A stretch of 64,000 nt of DNA from an uncultured Paracoccaceae bacterium (GCA_947492585.1 CANLND010000016.1:29976-93975), one strand, 5' to 3'. Numbered from the stretch's first letter, positions 9,612 to 18,496 are shown. Notes: generated by a model not told the origin, from the sequence alone. Numbers and translations are program-made.

Positions 9612-10583
9612 ATGAATATCGCGGATATGAGCGACAGGATCTTAAACGGGGAACGTCGGGCCCTGGCGCGTGCCATCACTCTGATTGAAAGCGCACGCCC
9701 TGATCATCGTAGCGATGCTGAGGCGTTGTTGCGCCAGTTGGGCGGCGCAAACCGCGAAGCTCTGCGCATCGGCCTATCAGGCACGCCGGGGGTGGGGAAA
9801 TCCACTTTTATCGAATCTTTTGGCATGATGCTGATCGGCCTTGGACTGCGGGTGGCGGTTTTGGCGGTGGATCCCAGCTCAACCCGCTCTGGCGGCTCTA
9901 TTTTGGGGGACAAAACCCGGATGGACCACCTGAGCCGTGAGAAAAACGCCTTTATTCGCCCGTCCCCCAGCCAGAACCATCTGGGGGGTGTCGCTCGGCG
10001 GACCCGCGAAGCGGTGACTTTGTGTGAGGCCGCTGGATTTGACATCGTATTGATTGAAACGGTTGGGGTCGGGCAGTCTGAAACGGTGGTGTCAGAGCTG
10101 TCTGATCTGTTCTTGCTGTTACTGGCGCCTGCGGGTGGCGATGAATTGCAGGGGGTCAAACGTGGTATCATGGAAATGGCCGACATGATTTTGGTCAACA
10201 AGGCCGATGGCGCATTGAAATCCACGGCCACCCGTACCTGTGCGGATTACACCGGTGCGCTGCGTCTGATGCGCAAACGCCCGCAAGACCCCGAGGGTTT
10301 CCCTTGTGCCAAAATGGTGTCCGCCCTAGAGCAGGAAGGGCTGAACGACGCATGGTCCGCTATGGAGCAGTTGATTGAATGGCGCCGTGACAACGGTCAC
10401 TGGCAGGCGCGGCGTGGACAACAGGCGCGCTATTGGTTTGAAGAAGAAGTCAAAGGCGCGCTGCTGGCGAAATTGCAAACGGCGGACGCGCAGGCGCGCA
10501 TGGCTGCGTTGGCGGAGGCGGTCGGGGCTGGTAAAACCTCGCCGACCGGGGCGGCGCGCAGTCTGTTGGAGAGCCTGACTTAA
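9612..10583 (+). CDS. meaB: MeaB/ArgK-type G3E GTPase, methylmalonyl-CoA mutase chaperone
   Basis: The 323-residue P-loop GTPase has GLSGTPGVGKSTFIESFG (Walker A), DPSSTRSGGSILGDKTRM (switch region), ETVGVGQSE and NKAD (guanine specificity). This is the MeaB/MMAA family, which loads and protects adenosylcobalamin in methylmalonyl-CoA mutase. No mutase gene is nearby, but cobQ of cobalamin synthesis lies at 24 kb. The older name argK (arginine/ornithine transport kinase) is a misnomer for this family. A short C-terminal dimerisation helix ends at LLESLT. Confidence 0.92.
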   Translation: MNIADMSDRILNGERRALARAITLIESARPDHRSDAEALLRQLGGANREALRIGLSGTPGVGKSTFIESFGMMLIGLGLRVAVLAVDPSSTRSGGSILGDKTRMDHLSREKNAFIRPSPSQNHLGGVARRTREAVTLCEAAGFDIVLIETVGVGQSETVVSELSDLFLLLLAPAGGDELQGVKRGIMEMADMILVNKADGALKSTATRTCADYTGALRLMRKRPQDPEGFPCAKMVSALEQEGLNDAWSAMEQLIEWRRDNGHWQARRGQQARYWFEEEVKGALLAKLQTADAQARMAALAEAVGAGKTSPTGAARSLLESLT

Positions 10584-10918
10584 TCATGCTTTTTGCCACC
10601 TGTAGCATGAGGCGTTTGAGTAGGTGCGCCCCTGCATCCCGGTGGTTCAAATATTCCCGTCAGAGTGCCGCTGTTTGTTCATGAAAACGGGCGTTTCGGC
10701 GCTTGGCGTAAAGGATCCACAGGAGGCTGTGCAGGAAATCCCTGAATCTTGCCACAAATCCTGTGCAGATGACTTGACCCTCTCTCAAATTCCTCCTAAA
10801 CGCATCCAACCAGTTTTCGGGCGCAGCCAATGGCCGCGCCCTAGTGATTTGGCATTTAATGCGGTTTCCCGAATGGATCGGGGCTGAGGAGAATGCCGCA
10901 GATACGAAGGATAAACCC
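10584..10918. other. Intergenic region before rpmB
   Basis: No gene is supported in these 335 bp. The stretch contains the proposed rpmB promoter at 10774-10802 and a 100-nt untranslated leader, with a purine-rich GAAGG just before the rpmB start. Confidence 0.5.
10774..10802 (+). promoter_or_regulatory. Candidate sigma70 promoter of rpmB
   Basis: TTGACC (10774-10779) and TAAACG (10797-10802) are separated by 17 bp. It is the best -35/-10 pair seen upstream of rpmB; the start site is unproven. Confidence 0.4.
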
Positions 10919-11209
10919 ATGTCGCGCCGTTGCGAATTGACCGGAAAAGGCCCGATGACTGGCAACAATGTCAGCCATGCTAAAAACAGAACTCGTCGTC
11001 GGTTTCTGCCGAACCTGAACGACGTCACCCTGCAGTCCGATACACTGGGCCGTGGCGTGAAGCTGCGCATTTCCGCAGCTGCTCTGCGTTCTGTTGATCA
11101 CCGTGGTGGTCTGGATGCGTTCTTGGCAAAAGCCAAAGACGAAGAGCTGTCGACTGCTGCTCTGAAAGTGAAAAAAGAGATCTCCAAAGCACAAGTTGCT
11201 CAGGCCTGA
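10919..11209 (+). CDS. rpmB: 50S ribosomal protein L28
   Basis: The 96-residue L28 begins [33 protein letters not shown], the invariant N-terminal L28 pattern. It has the long C-terminal extension usual in alphaproteobacteria ([12 protein letters not shown]...). It binds 23S rRNA in the large subunit. It lacks the CxxC zinc motif of the zinc-binding paralogue. It is monocistronic, with an SD-like GAAGG at 10906-10910 and a strong terminator directly downstream. Confidence 0.97.
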   Translation: MSRRCELTGKGPMTGNNVSHAKNRTRRRFLPNLNDVTLQSDTLGRGVKLRISAAALRSVDHRGGLDAFLAKAKDEELSTAALKVKKEISKAQVAQA

Positions 11210-11235
11210 TCCATTTCACAAACGTGAAATTCTGA

Positions 11236-11268
11236 AACGCCGTGCTTCATCATGAAGCGCGGCGTTTT
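11236..11268 (+). terminator. rpmB terminator
   Basis: Arms 11236-11249 and 11253-11266 pair over 14 bp with one G-T wobble, around a 3-nt loop, and the descending arm runs into TTTT. This is a classical rho-independent terminator 27 bp after the rpmB stop. Confidence 0.9.
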
Positions 11269-11329
11269 GCCGTTTGAAACAGGGAAATCTACCCTTGAGC
11301 TTGTATGCAACCCCAGCCATACACGCTTT

Positions 11330-11680
11330 ATGTTCCTGGGATTTCGCTTAATTCTTGCCCTTTTTCTAACGTGCTGCATCGCTGCCACCAGCAGTGCAGC
11401 GGCGGCGCGATTGGGTATGCAGGATGCGCAAGGGCAGCTGGTTATTTGTACTGGCGATGGGGTGGTCACGCTGTATTTGGACGCGCAGGGAGAGCCCACG
11501 GCCGCGCCGCACAGCTGTCCTGACTGTTTGGTTCCGTCGCTAGAGGCGCTGGGCATTACCACACAAGCGGCGCCCCAACCGCGTGCCTTTCGACGCATAG
11601 CGCATGCGCCCATGCCGTATTTTCAGGCGTTGACACTATTGATACAGGCCACAGCCCGCGCGCCGCCCGGAGCTGCATAG
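11330..11680 (+). CDS. DUF2946-like small exported protein, copper-associated context
   Basis: From the ATG at 11330 the protein has 116 residues with an N-terminal hydrophobic signal or anchor (LGFRLILALFLTCCIAAT) and a C-terminal helix. In between are an ICTGDGVVTLYLDAQG stretch and a CPDC motif (HSCPDCLVPS). The ICxGxG...CPDC layout resembles the DUF2946 family, often found next to copper chaperones and TonB-type copper genes. The frame is open upstream to 11252, but that lies in the rpmB terminator. PCu(A)C follows 42 bp downstream, suggesting a copper-handling pair. Metal binding by CPDC is inference. Confidence 0.65.
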   Translation: MFLGFRLILALFLTCCIAATSSAAAARLGMQDAQGQLVICTGDGVVTLYLDAQGEPTAAPHSCPDCLVPSLEALGITTQAAPQPRAFRRIAHAPMPYFQALTLLIQATARAPPGAA

Positions 11681-11722
11681 TCCGCCACCCTTTTTATCAC
11701 TCAAATACATGGGAGACGTGTT

Positions 11723-12241
11723 ATGTCCCTGAAATCGTATCTTCTTGCGGCAGTTGCTGCTGTAGCGCTGACCACGCCCGCTGTGGCCGACCACACTGGC
11801 GTTAAAGTCGAGGACGCCTATGCGCGGGTTTCTTCGCCCAACGCCAAAACGGGCGCTGCCTTTTTGCAGATCATCAACCACACCGACGAAGATGATCGCC
11901 TGATTGATGCGAAATCTGATGTGGCTGCGCGTGTTGAGTTGCACACCCACAAGGCCGGCGACAATGGTGTGATGCGGATGATCCATGTGGAAGAGGGCTT
12001 TGCCCTGCCTGCGGGCGGCGACCACGTGCTGAAGCGCGGCGGCGATCATGTTATGCTGATGGGGTTGAACCGCAGTCTCAAACACGGTGATGTTGTGCCA
12101 ATCACGCTGGTCTTTGAACAGGCCGGGGAAATTGTTGTGGACGTCACAGTTGATCTGGAGCGCAAGGCGCAACACGGCGGCGCTCATGATCACCATAAAG
12201 CTGCCACAGACGGAGATCACGACCATTCGGCGCACCACTAA
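11723..12241 (+). CDS. PCu(A)C periplasmic copper chaperone
   Basis: The 172-residue protein has a signal peptide (residues 1-22, cleavage near AVA-D) and the PCu(A)C motif: ELHTH at 72-76, VMRM at 83-86 and GGDHVMLM around 107-113. In this family the His and Met residues bind Cu(I) and deliver it to the CuA site of cytochrome oxidase. The C-terminus is His-rich (HGGAHDHHK...DHDHSAHH) and could bind Cu(II), an extension seen in many roseobacter copies. An SD-like GGGAGACG precedes the ATG. Confidence 0.93.
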   Translation: MSLKSYLLAAVAAVALTTPAVADHTGVKVEDAYARVSSPNAKTGAAFLQIINHTDEDDRLIDAKSDVAARVELHTHKAGDNGVMRMIHVEEGFALPAGGDHVLKRGGDHVMLMGLNRSLKHGDVVPITLVFEQAGEIVVDVTVDLERKAQHGGAHDHHKAATDGDHDHSAHH

Positions 12242-12267
12242 TCGCGCGCGGCTTGAGTAACACTGGT

Positions 12268-12289
12268 GCGGGCCTTTGCGGAGGCCCGC
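12268..12289 (+). terminator. Hairpin after PCu(A)C gene
   Basis: Arms GCGGGCCT (12268-12275) and AGGCCCGC (12282-12289) flank TTGCGG. No T-run follows. It lies 27 bp after the stop and probably ends or attenuates the copper unit. Confidence 0.5.
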
Positions 12290-12366
12290 AGTCACTGGTG
12301 GGCAGCTATGATGTTGTTATAGTGCAGGGACACTGCACCCATCACGATTTAACCGGAGCCGCTGCC

Positions 12367-12804
12367 ATGTCCGTTCGTATCCTGTTTGTCTGTCTTGGCA
12401 ATATCTGCCGGTCCCCCGCTGCCGAAGGCGTGTTTCGCAGGCTTGCTCCTGAAATGATGTGTGACAGCGCAGGCACCGCTGGTTGGCACGTGGGCAATCC
12501 CCCTTACGCGCCCATGCAGCAGGCCGCCCGCAAGCGTGGTGTGGACCTGAGCGCACTACGCGCACGTCAATTTTCTGTGGCGGATTTTGATGCTTTTGAC
12601 CTGATCATTGCCATGGACGACAGCAACCGCGCAGATATTGAAGCAGAGCGTCCCGACGGCAATTCAACGCCTGTGGTCCTGTTCACGGATTTTGCCCCAC
12701 ACAGCGGCATGGATCATGTGCCTGACCCTTACTATACGCGCGATTTCGGCGGCTGTCTGGATTTGATCCAGACAGCCGCCGAAGGTCTAAAAGGCGCAGT
12801 GTAA
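12367..12804 (+). CDS. Low-molecular-weight protein tyrosine phosphatase
   Basis: The 145-residue protein has the LMW-PTP P-loop FVCLGNICRSPAAEGVF (C-x5-R) near its N-terminus and the general-acid motif VPDPYY near residue 118. It dephosphorylates phosphotyrosine proteins or small molecules. The ATG at 12367 places the P-loop at the usual position; the frame is open further upstream but lacks family-like sequence. It converges with the LysR gene, with only 4 bp between stops. Confidence 0.93.
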   Translation: MSVRILFVCLGNICRSPAAEGVFRRLAPEMMCDSAGTAGWHVGNPPYAPMQQAARKRGVDLSALRARQFSVADFDAFDLIIAMDDSNRADIEAERPDGNSTPVVLFTDFAPHSGMDHVPDPYYTRDFGGCLDLIQTAAEGLKGAV

Positions 12805-12808
12805 CCGA

Positions 12809-13774
12809 TCAGGTTTCGATGACGCGAAATTCACCTGCCAGCCAGGGCAGGCGGCTCACGGCGGGGTCAACCATTTGGGTTTGAACCAGACGGCGCACTG
12901 TGGTGCTGACGTCGCGGGGGACACGGTCCGCCCAGTCGGATGCGGCAAACATCGAGATTGTCCGTGCGCATGAGCCTGAGGGCAGGGGGAACACATCCAG
13001 TTGTTCATGGAAACGCGCGGCGCGCATATAGCCCAACGGTGTGGTGATAGCCCAGCCGATGCGACGTGCCACCATGGCCATCAGCGCCAGATGAGACCCG
13101 ATTTCAAAGCGTTCTTCGTAATCCAGCTTATAGCGGTGGAGGTGGGCTTCGATCTGACGTGAAATCAGCTGCTCGCGTTCATAGCGCAGGAAAGGCAGCT
13201 CGTTTAGAAGATCTGGTTCGTTTTGGGGATCTTTAAAGAACCCGCGGGGCGCCACCAGAATAAAGGGATCCTGTATCATCGGATATTCGGTGACCCCATC
13301 GCGCAATTCACCGGTCGAGGCGGCAACAGCAATGTTCAGCTCGCGCGCGTCCATGGCGCGGCAGATTTCAAGGCTGGAGGCGGTGACCATTTTCAGGCGA
13401 CATTGGGTCAGGCTGTCCGCCAAGATGGTTGCCAGACGCGGGGTCAGATCATTGTCAAAGTCATCGATAAGACCAATGGTCAGCGTGCTCAGATGGGTCA
13501 GATCCATCACGGTCAGCTCGCTTTGCGCCAATCGCAGTTCTGACAACACCAGTTCTGCCCGCACCAGAAAATTACGCCCGGCCGGGGTCAGCACCATCGG
13601 ACGGCGCCCGTGATCCACCAGATCGCCACCCAAAGCTTTTTCCAGATTGCGCAATTGCTGACTGACGGCAGGCTGGCTTAGCCCGGTGATCTCAGCTGCC
13701 TGGGCGACGGATCCAGTTTTGGCGAGGGCCTCAAAAACCTCCAAACCACGCAGCGTGACCCCTTTTAACAACAT
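12809..13774 (-). CDS. LysR family transcriptional regulator
   Basis: The 321-residue regulator has the LysR winged HTH (residues about 8-65: LEVFEALAKTGSVAQAAEIT, GLSQPAVSQQLRNLEKALGG) and a periplasmic-binding-like effector domain (about 95-300). Its target is not evident: no divergent metabolic gene is close, since the upstream neighbour is a small exported protein on the same strand. The effector is unknown. The start ATG at 13774 gives the standard distance to the HTH. Confidence 0.9.
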   Translation of the reverse strand: MLLKGVTLRGLEVFEALAKTGSVAQAAEITGLSQPAVSQQLRNLEKALGGDLVDHGRRPMVLTPAGRNFLVRAELVLSELRLAQSELTVMDLTHLSTLTIGLIDDFDNDLTPRLATILADSLTQCRLKMVTASSLEICRAMDARELNIAVAASTGELRDGVTEYPMIQDPFILVAPRGFFKDPQNEPDLLNELPFLRYEREQLISRQIEAHLHRYKLDYEERFEIGSHLALMAMVARRIGWAITTPLGYMRAARFHEQLDVFPLPSGSCARTISMFAASDWADRVPRDVSTTVRRLVQTQMVDPAVSRLPWLAGEFRVIET

Positions 13775-13988
13775 GAAAATACTCCAAAAAAGTTCTTGAA
13801 ACTGTGTAAAATTTTATTGAATGCGAGGAAAGGTGTGCCCCGGGTGGATTTTCCCCGTACTGATGCGGATGCGCGCCGCGTCTACAACGGGTGCACAGAT
13901 CACAGCAATTGCAGTGACGAAACGGGAATGAAACTCACTATTTTTGGTGAACCTAGGATGTATCTATTGGAGCCCGCGTCATTTTGTC

Positions 13989-14294
13989 CTACCCGCAGCG
14001 GCGCACGGCGACAGATCCAAAGGCCTGATATTTTTGCCACAGACGTTCATCACTGCGCCGATCTGACTGGCGAACGCTCTGGGCCTGATCGGGGTCTTTG
14101 AACCATTTGGCGACCACGCGCTGGTCGGTGCGGCTCAAGGTGCTGTCGGCCACGCGACCGATGCAGCGACACAAGGATTGGCTGGCGGGGCGGTCTGACT
14201 GGCGGCAGGCCCGTTCGACATCAGCAAACGCCCCAGAGGTAGAGGTGATCAAAGCCAATCCAAAGCTGGCAGCGACGGTGGTGATGCGGATCAT
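13989..14294 (-). CDS. Small exported protein conserved in Rhodobacterales
   Basis: The product is 101 residues with a signal peptide (MIRITTVAASFGLALITSTSGAFA). The mature part has four cysteines (ERACRQSD, SLCRCIGRVAD, VAVRRCG) and the family-typical stretches TLSRTDQRVVAKWFKDP and RQSDRRSDERLWQKYQAFG. Homologues in roseobacters are often labelled arginine transporter without basis. A periplasmic disulphide-stabilised protein is likely; its function is unknown. Confidence 0.8.
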   Translation of the reverse strand: MIRITTVAASFGLALITSTSGAFADVERACRQSDRPASQSLCRCIGRVADSTLSRTDQRVVAKWFKDPDQAQSVRQSDRRSDERLWQKYQAFGSVAVRRCG

Positions 14295-14482
14295 GCCTGT
14301 GTTTCCAATGTGTTGGTCGTAAACGCCATCCTGTCCCGGATGTTGCAGGCCAATATGGCCGAGCCTGATCCAAGTTGCAATTGCAGCAACGCGGATGTAA
14401 TGCGGTTCAGCTCTCGCCCGGACCGAAAATATGAGATTGGATCGCGATGCGATGCCCCCTTCACCCGGACGATAGACCGGGC

Positions 14483-14511
14483 AGCCCCCGCCCGCCCCCC
14501 AGGCGGGGGCT
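14483..14511. terminator. GC-rich hairpin downstream of the repeat protein
   Basis: Arms AGCCCCCGCC (14483-14492) and GGCGGGGGCT (14502-14511) pair perfectly around a C-rich loop. It sits 29 bp past the stop of the minus-strand gene. On the plus strand it is followed by TTT. Confidence 0.55.
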
Positions 14512-14539
14512 TTGCCCCTACCTCGGTCGGGCGCTGCCC

Positions 14540-15928
14540 TCAGCGATTGGGGCGCTGCTTTGGACGCAAGGAGGTTGCTGGGGATGAAGTCTCTGCCAAT
14601 GGGTTAGTCACATTACTTGCAGCCAGTTCAGAAATGAATTGAATGTCTGCGGTGACGTTTTCGTAGAGTGTTTTTACGCGGGTTTCTCCTGATGCAAAGA
14701 CAAAAAGGCTGGTGGCCAGCCCCGCAATAAGAGGTGTTGGTTTGGTCAAAAGCGCCGCGATCTTGCCAATTTCGCTTTGTGGGAGTTTTGAAAACTCTGA
14801 CTTGGGCTTTGCTAGGCTTGCCTCCAATTCTGCTACCTTGGCGTTCAATCGCCCGATCTCAGCTTTTAGCGCTTCTTCGCTTTCAGGTTCATTGCGCGTC
14901 CCTGAGTGAAACTGTTCCAGCGTGGTCGCGATGGCGGTCATCGCAGCGGGTATTGCACTCAAGCTCTCAAACGCCTCGGGCAGGGCGTTTGCGCCGGTCT
15001 CTGCGTGATAGGATTGAATGGCGCCTTGGATCTGCTCAGACATCCCGTGTAATGTGGCGCTTGCCGCGAGGGAGGATTTCAGAAGCGTATCGACAGACTG
15101 CGGTTCGTGTTCGGGGAAGCGATCTTGGGCCGGTGTTTTATCACGTTCAAATTCGTCCCGGATCCGCGCAATCTCCTGCGCGACGGCTTCGGGGCCTTCG
15201 TCCCAGATGGGATCGGGGATGCCAAGCGCAAGACTTTGCTGCAGTTCCCAATCCAGCGGTTCACCATCCAACAGGCCCTGATACCACTCTACCCAGAACT
15301 GCCATTCCGGTTTGTTCGCGGCATAGGTTTTGAATTCGTTCCAGTAACTAAAGAGGTGCTCAACCCCCATGGTGGTGGGCCACAGTTGTGTGCTGAACAA
15401 CCGGTCTATTGATGGTTTTGCGTCGGCAAAAGCAGCGGAGTGGGCAGCGGAGTGGGCGGCGGAGTGCGTGGCGGAGAGGGCGGAGAGGGCGGAGAGGGCG
15501 GAGAGGGCGGAGTGGGCGGCGGAGTGCGTGGCGGAGAGGGCGGCGGAGTGGGCGGAGTGCGTGGCGGAGAGGGCGGAGTGGGCGGCGGAGTGCGTGGCGG
15601 AGAGGGTGGAGTGGGCGGCGGAGTGCGTGGCGGAGAGGGCGGCGGAGTGGGCGGAGTGGGCGGCGGAGTGGAATCGCTTCACCTCTGCGGGTGGACAGGT
15701 GCCCGCACCCGCAGAGGTGAGAATTGCGCGAAAGCACGCCAACAACAAGTGAGAGTTCTCAGACCTACTGGAAGATTGATAAATCGTGCGCATGGCAACG
15801 GGTAAGCAGCGCAGGCTTGCGCGTGTGGCGATCACGATACAGGTTTGCTGATCCTGCTCTTTGAGCCAGCTTTTAAACTTTTCTTCGGTGGTGATTTTGT
15901 TGAAATCGTCCAATTCAAATACCTGCAC
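14540..15928 (-). CDS. Hypothetical protein with in-frame Ser-Ala-His minisatellite
   Basis: A GTG at 15928 starts a 462-residue protein. Residues about 1-85 form a conserved-looking domain ([20 protein letters not shown]...[15 protein letters not shown]). Residues about 88-170 are a low-complexity run of HSAA, HSAL and SATHSA units coded by 9- and 12-nt DNA repeats. Then comes an acidic domain with [20 protein letters not shown], a coiled coil (about 365-395, [20 protein letters not shown]) and a hydrophobic segment ([17 protein letters not shown]). Proteins with this head, a length-variable Ala/Ser/Tyr/Asn repeat and the WYEgLL-type motif are common in alphaproteobacteria and uncharacterised. 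Confidence 0.75.
   Translation of the reverse strand: MQVFELDDFNKITTEEKFKSWLKEQDQQTCIVIATRASLRCLPVAMRTIYQSSSRSENSHLLLACFRAILTSAGAGTCPPAEVKRFHSAAHSAHSAALSATHSAAHSTLSATHSAAHSALSATHSAHSAALSATHSAAHSALSALSALSALSATHSAAHSAAHSAAFADAKPSIDRLFSTQLWPTTMGVEHLFSYWNEFKTYAANKPEWQFWVEWYQGLLDGEPLDWELQQSLALGIPDPIWDEGPEAVAQEIARIRDEFERDKTPAQDRFPEHEPQSVDTLLKSSLAASATLHGMSEQIQGAIQSYHAETGANALPEAFESLSAIPAAMTAIATTLEQFHSGTRNEPESEEALKAEIGRLNAKVAELEASLAKPKSEFSKLPQSEIGKIAALLTKPTPLIAGLATSLFVFASGETRVKTLYENVTADIQFISELAASNVTNPLAETSSPATSLRPKQRPNR
15436..15675. repeat. Coding minisatellite (9/12-nt units)
   Basis: About 240 bp made of GCGGAGTGG, GCGGAGAGG and GCGTGGCGGAGT-type blocks, all multiples of three, so unit gain or loss keeps the reading frame of the minus-strand gene ([14 protein letters not shown]). 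Blocks are recombined into higher-order repeats. Confidence 0.9.
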
Positions 15929-15997
15929 TCGAAATATCTATACCGAACCCTACACGCCCGCTTGACCCGCGCAAGGTTTCAAATCATATCCCTCACC

Positions 15998-17812
15998 ATG
16001 ACAGAGCTCTCGAAAATCCGCAATTTCTCCATCGTCGCCCATATCGACCACGGCAAATCCACCCTTGCTGACCGGCTCATCCAAGAGACCGGCACGGTGG
16101 AGGACCGCGATATGAAGGCTCAGCTGCTTGATACTATGGATATCGAGCGCGAACGTGGCATCACGATCAAGGCCAACACGGTCCGCATCGACTATAAGGC
16201 CGAGGACGGCGACACCTATGTGTTGAACCTGATCGACACCCCCGGCCACGTGGACTTTGCCTATGAGGTTTCCCGCTCCATGCGTGCGGTTGAGGGCTCG
16301 TTGCTGGTGGTGGATTCCACGCAAGGGGTTGAGGCGCAGACGCTGGCGAATGTGTATCACGCGATCGAAGCCGACCACGACATCGTGCCGATCCTGAACA
16401 AGATCGACCTGCCAGCCTCCGACTGTGACCGGGTGGCGGAGCAGATCGAAGATGTGATTGGCATTGATGCCACCGAGGCCATTCAGGTGTCGGCCAAAAC
16501 CGGGCAGGGCATCCGCCCGACGCTGGAAGCCATCGTAAAGCAACTGCCCGCGCCCGAGGGCACGCTGGATGCGCCGCTCAAGGCGATGCTGGTGGACAGC
16601 TGGTATGACGCCTATCTGGGTGTGATTGTTCTGGTGCGCATCATGGACGGCACCCTGAAAAAGGGTATGCGCGTTAAATTCATGTCGAATGACACGCTGC
16701 ACCATGTGGACCGCGTTGGCGTCTTCCGTCCTGAAATGGAAATGGTCGACAGCCTTGGCCCCGGCGAAATCGGCTTCCTGACCGCCTCGATCAAACAGGT
16801 GCGAGACACCCGTGTGGGCGACACCATCACCAATGACCGTCACGGCTGTGAAGTGGCGCTGGACGGCTTTAAGCCCGCGCAGCCAGTGGTGTTCTGTGGT
16901 CTGTTCCCGGTGGACAGTGCTGAATTTGAAGACCTGCGCGATGCGATCGACAAGCTGGCGCTGAATGATGCGTCGTTTAGCTTTGAGATGGAAACATCCG
17001 CCGCCTTGGGATTTGGTTTCCGCTGTGGCTTCCTCGGCCTGTTGCACTTGGAAGTGATCCGCGACCGGATTGAGCGTGAATACAACATTGAGCTGATCAC
17101 CACCGCGCCATCGGTGATCTATCACATCTACATGAAGGCCAAAGCGGGCGAAGAACCCGAGATGCTGGAACTGCACAACCCTGCCGACATGCCTGACATG
17201 TCCAAGGTGGACCACCTGGAAGAGCCGCGCATCAAGGCGACCATCATGGTGCCCGACGAATATCTGGGGGACGTGCTGAAACTGTGCCAGGATCGCCGCG
17301 GTATTCAGGAAAACCTCACCTATGCGGGCACCCGCGCCATGGCGGTCTATGACCTGCCGCTGAACGAGGTGGTGTTTGACTTTTACGACCGTCTGAAATC
17401 GGTGACCAAGGGCTATGCCTCGTTCGACTATCAGATGATGGGCTACCGCGAGGATCAGCTGGTCAAGATGTCCATTCTGGTGAACGACGAACCTGTCGAT
17501 GCGCTGTCAACCATGGTGCACCGCGATCGCGCCGATATGCGCGGCCGGGCCATGTGTGAAAAGCTGAAAGATCTGATCCCGCGCCACATGTTCAAAATCC
17601 CGATTCAGGCGGCGATTGGCGGCAAGGTCATCGCGCGTGAGACATTGTCGGCCCTACGCAAGGACGTGACGGCGAAATGTTACGGCGGCGACGCAACCCG
17701 GAAACGGAAGCTGCTGGACAAGCAGAAGGCCGGTAAGAAGAAGATGCGCCAGTTTGGTAAGGTGGATATCCCACAAGAGGCGTTTATTTCAGCGCTTAAG
17801 ATGGATGATTGA
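15998..17812 (+). CDS. lepA: Elongation factor 4 (LepA)
   Basis: The 604-residue translational GTPase starts [23 protein letters not shown] motifs are intact ([22 protein letters not shown]). The EF-G-like domains II, III and V follow, and the LepA-specific C-terminal domain ends with the basic stretch [23 protein letters not shown]. LepA back-translocates or remodels ribosomes and affects initiation under stress. The start is fixed by the family N-terminus; the open frame to 15845 overlaps the divergent repeat protein and is not used. Confidence 0.97.
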   Translation: MTELSKIRNFSIVAHIDHGKSTLADRLIQETGTVEDRDMKAQLLDTMDIERERGITIKANTVRIDYKAEDGDTYVLNLIDTPGHVDFAYEVSRSMRAVEGSLLVVDSTQGVEAQTLANVYHAIEADHDIVPILNKIDLPASDCDRVAEQIEDVIGIDATEAIQVSAKTGQGIRPTLEAIVKQLPAPEGTLDAPLKAMLVDSWYDAYLGVIVLVRIMDGTLKKGMRVKFMSNDTLHHVDRVGVFRPEMEMVDSLGPGEIGFLTASIKQVRDTRVGDTITNDRHGCEVALDGFKPAQPVVFCGLFPVDSAEFEDLRDAIDKLALNDASFSFEMETSAALGFGFRCGFLGLLHLEVIRDRIEREYNIELITTAPSVIYHIYMKAKAGEEPEMLELHNPADMPDMSKVDHLEEPRIKATIMVPDEYLGDVLKLCQDRRGIQENLTYAGTRAMAVYDLPLNEVVFDFYDRLKSVTKGYASFDYQMMGYREDQLVKMSILVNDEPVDALSTMVHRDRADMRGRAMCEKLKDLIPRHMFKIPIQAAIGGKVIARETLSALRKDVTAKCYGGDATRKRKLLDKQKAGKKKMRQFGKVDIPQEAFISALKMDD

Positions 17813-17818
17813 TTTTGG

Positions 17819-17840
17819 ACCCCGCGCCTCGGCGCGGGGT
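17819..17840 (+). terminator. lepA terminator
   Basis: Arms ACCCCGCG (17819-17826) and CGCGGGGT (17833-17840) flank a CCTCGG loop, 7 bp after the lepA stop; the sequence then reads TAATTGG. Confidence 0.75.
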
Positions 17841-17904
17841 TAATTGGTTCTGGGGGGATTGAGATAATCTGGCCAGAAGAATCTTCGAAGGCCATGCATG
17901 CCCA

Positions 17905-17934
17905 TAAAAGAGGCGCCGCAAATGCGGCGCCTCT
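17905..17934 (-). terminator. Terminator of the small-gene pair
   Basis: Eleven-base arms AGAGGCGCCGC (17909-17919) and GCGGCGCCTCT (17924-17934) with loop AAAT. On the minus strand it begins 1 nt after the stop of the 57-residue gene and ends in TTTTAT. Confidence 0.9.
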
Positions 17935-17935
17935 A

Positions 17936-18109
17936 TCACTTTTCTTTGCGAACGCCCTTAAAGGGTGCCTTGCTGGAGGTCTTCACATCCATAAAGCGTC
18001 CATTCGAGGTGTCTCGCTTCACGTAGTGGCCGGAGGGTGTCTTGGTTTGGGAGCGCCCCTTTACCATTCCGTTGCGTCGACCATCTCCTGATGGTGGATT
18101 TGTTGCCAT
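17936..18109 (-). CDS. Small basic conserved protein (57 residues)
   Basis: An ATG at 18109 encodes 57 residues: an NPPSGDGRRNGMVKGRSQ start, then HYVKRDTSNGRFMDVKTSS and KAPFKGVRKEK at the end. The NGRFMDVK...PFKGVRKE pattern belongs to a widespread family of tiny basic proteins of unknown function found across proteobacteria. An AAGGAG Shine-Dalgarno at 18118-18123 overlaps the TAA of the upstream gene, so the two are translationally linked. A terminator follows at once. It is too small to assign an activity. Confidence 0.8.
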   Translation of the reverse strand: MATNPPSGDGRRNGMVKGRSQTKTPSGHYVKRDTSNGRFMDVKTSSKAPFKGVRKEK

Positions 18110-18121
18110 GCTATAAGCTCC

Positions 18122-18328
18122 TTAACTCGTGTGACACGCGTTGGAGCAATAGTAGCATCCGTTCACTACGGTATAGTGGTTACGTGCTTCTGCTACGGCA
18201 GGACCGCAAGATGAAAAGTCACCAAGGTAAATTCTATTTTCCTTAGCGGGCAACCAGCTGCAACCTTCTTTGTGCACCTCATGGTCCCCATTAGGTTGGG
18301 CGTTTTTGTTTACGTAGTATCGTGACAT
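18122..18328 (-). CDS. Small cysteine-containing conserved protein (68 residues)
   Basis: From ATG 18328, preceded by GAAGGA at good spacing, the protein reads MSRYYVNKNAQPNGDHEVHK, then EGCSWLP, YLGDFSSCGPAVAEARNHY and NGCYYCSNACHTS. Five cysteines, including CYYCSNAC, suggest a small zinc-binding fold (inference). The family (YYVNKNAQ.NGDHEVH...NRxYLGDF) is widely distributed and uncharacterised. It is the first gene of a two-gene operon with the 57-residue protein, in a locally AT-richer islet that may be acquired. Confidence 0.82.
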   Translation of the reverse strand: MSRYYVNKNAQPNGDHEVHKEGCSWLPAKENRIYLGDFSSCGPAVAEARNHYTVVNGCYYCSNACHTS

Positions 18329-18366
18329 CAAGTGTCCTTCTTCGGTTTATAGTTTTTGAAGACCAC

Positions 18367-18395
18367 TTGACACATTCTGGGTTGTCTGCTTTTAG
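18367..18395 (+). promoter_or_regulatory. Candidate promoter of a small RNA
   Basis: A perfect TTGACA (18367-18372) is followed after 17 bp by TTTTAG (18390-18395). It points right, toward a strong terminator about 60 bp away, with no open frame between. Confidence 0.4.
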
Positions 18396-18399
18396 AAAC

Positions 18400-18495
18400 C
18401 CACATCGTGAACGCCCGCCGTGGCCTTCTTTAGAAGACAGCGGATTTGGGAATTCAGCGCCATTCGAGTCTGTAAACTTGAATGGCGCATTTTTT
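18400..18495 (+). ncRNA. Candidate small RNA (about 95 nt)
   Basis: The interval between a TTGACA-type promoter and a rho-independent terminator (arms 18457-18465 and 18480-18488, then seven T) has no usable ORF. The 5' part also has CCCACATC, which may pair with the later GATTTGGG. It lies divergent to the two small genes. It was not recognised as 6S, SRP, tmRNA or another known class. Confidence 0.35.
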
Positions 18496-18496
18496 T
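18457..18496 (+). terminator. Strong rho-independent terminator without an upstream CDS
   Basis: GCGCCATTC (18457-18465) pairs with GAATGGCGC (18480-18488) and is followed by ATTTTTTTA. No plus-strand gene ends here, which is what suggests the small RNA. Confidence 0.85.

Noticed and set aside
15436..15675. CRISPR-like array
   Set aside because: Units are 9-12 bp without unique spacers and are inside a coding frame. No cas gene is present.
15369..15752. Long plus-strand ORFs through the GGAG repeats, coding Ala/Glu/Cys-rich or Arg-rich proteins in three frames
   Set aside because: All frames of the repeat are open because of its composition. Only the minus-strand frame continues into non-repeat, protein-like sequence on both sides.
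15950..17215. 421-residue minus-strand ORF antisense to lepA
   Set aside because: It is a shadow of the lepA codon structure, rich in His/Gln/Val with no domain.
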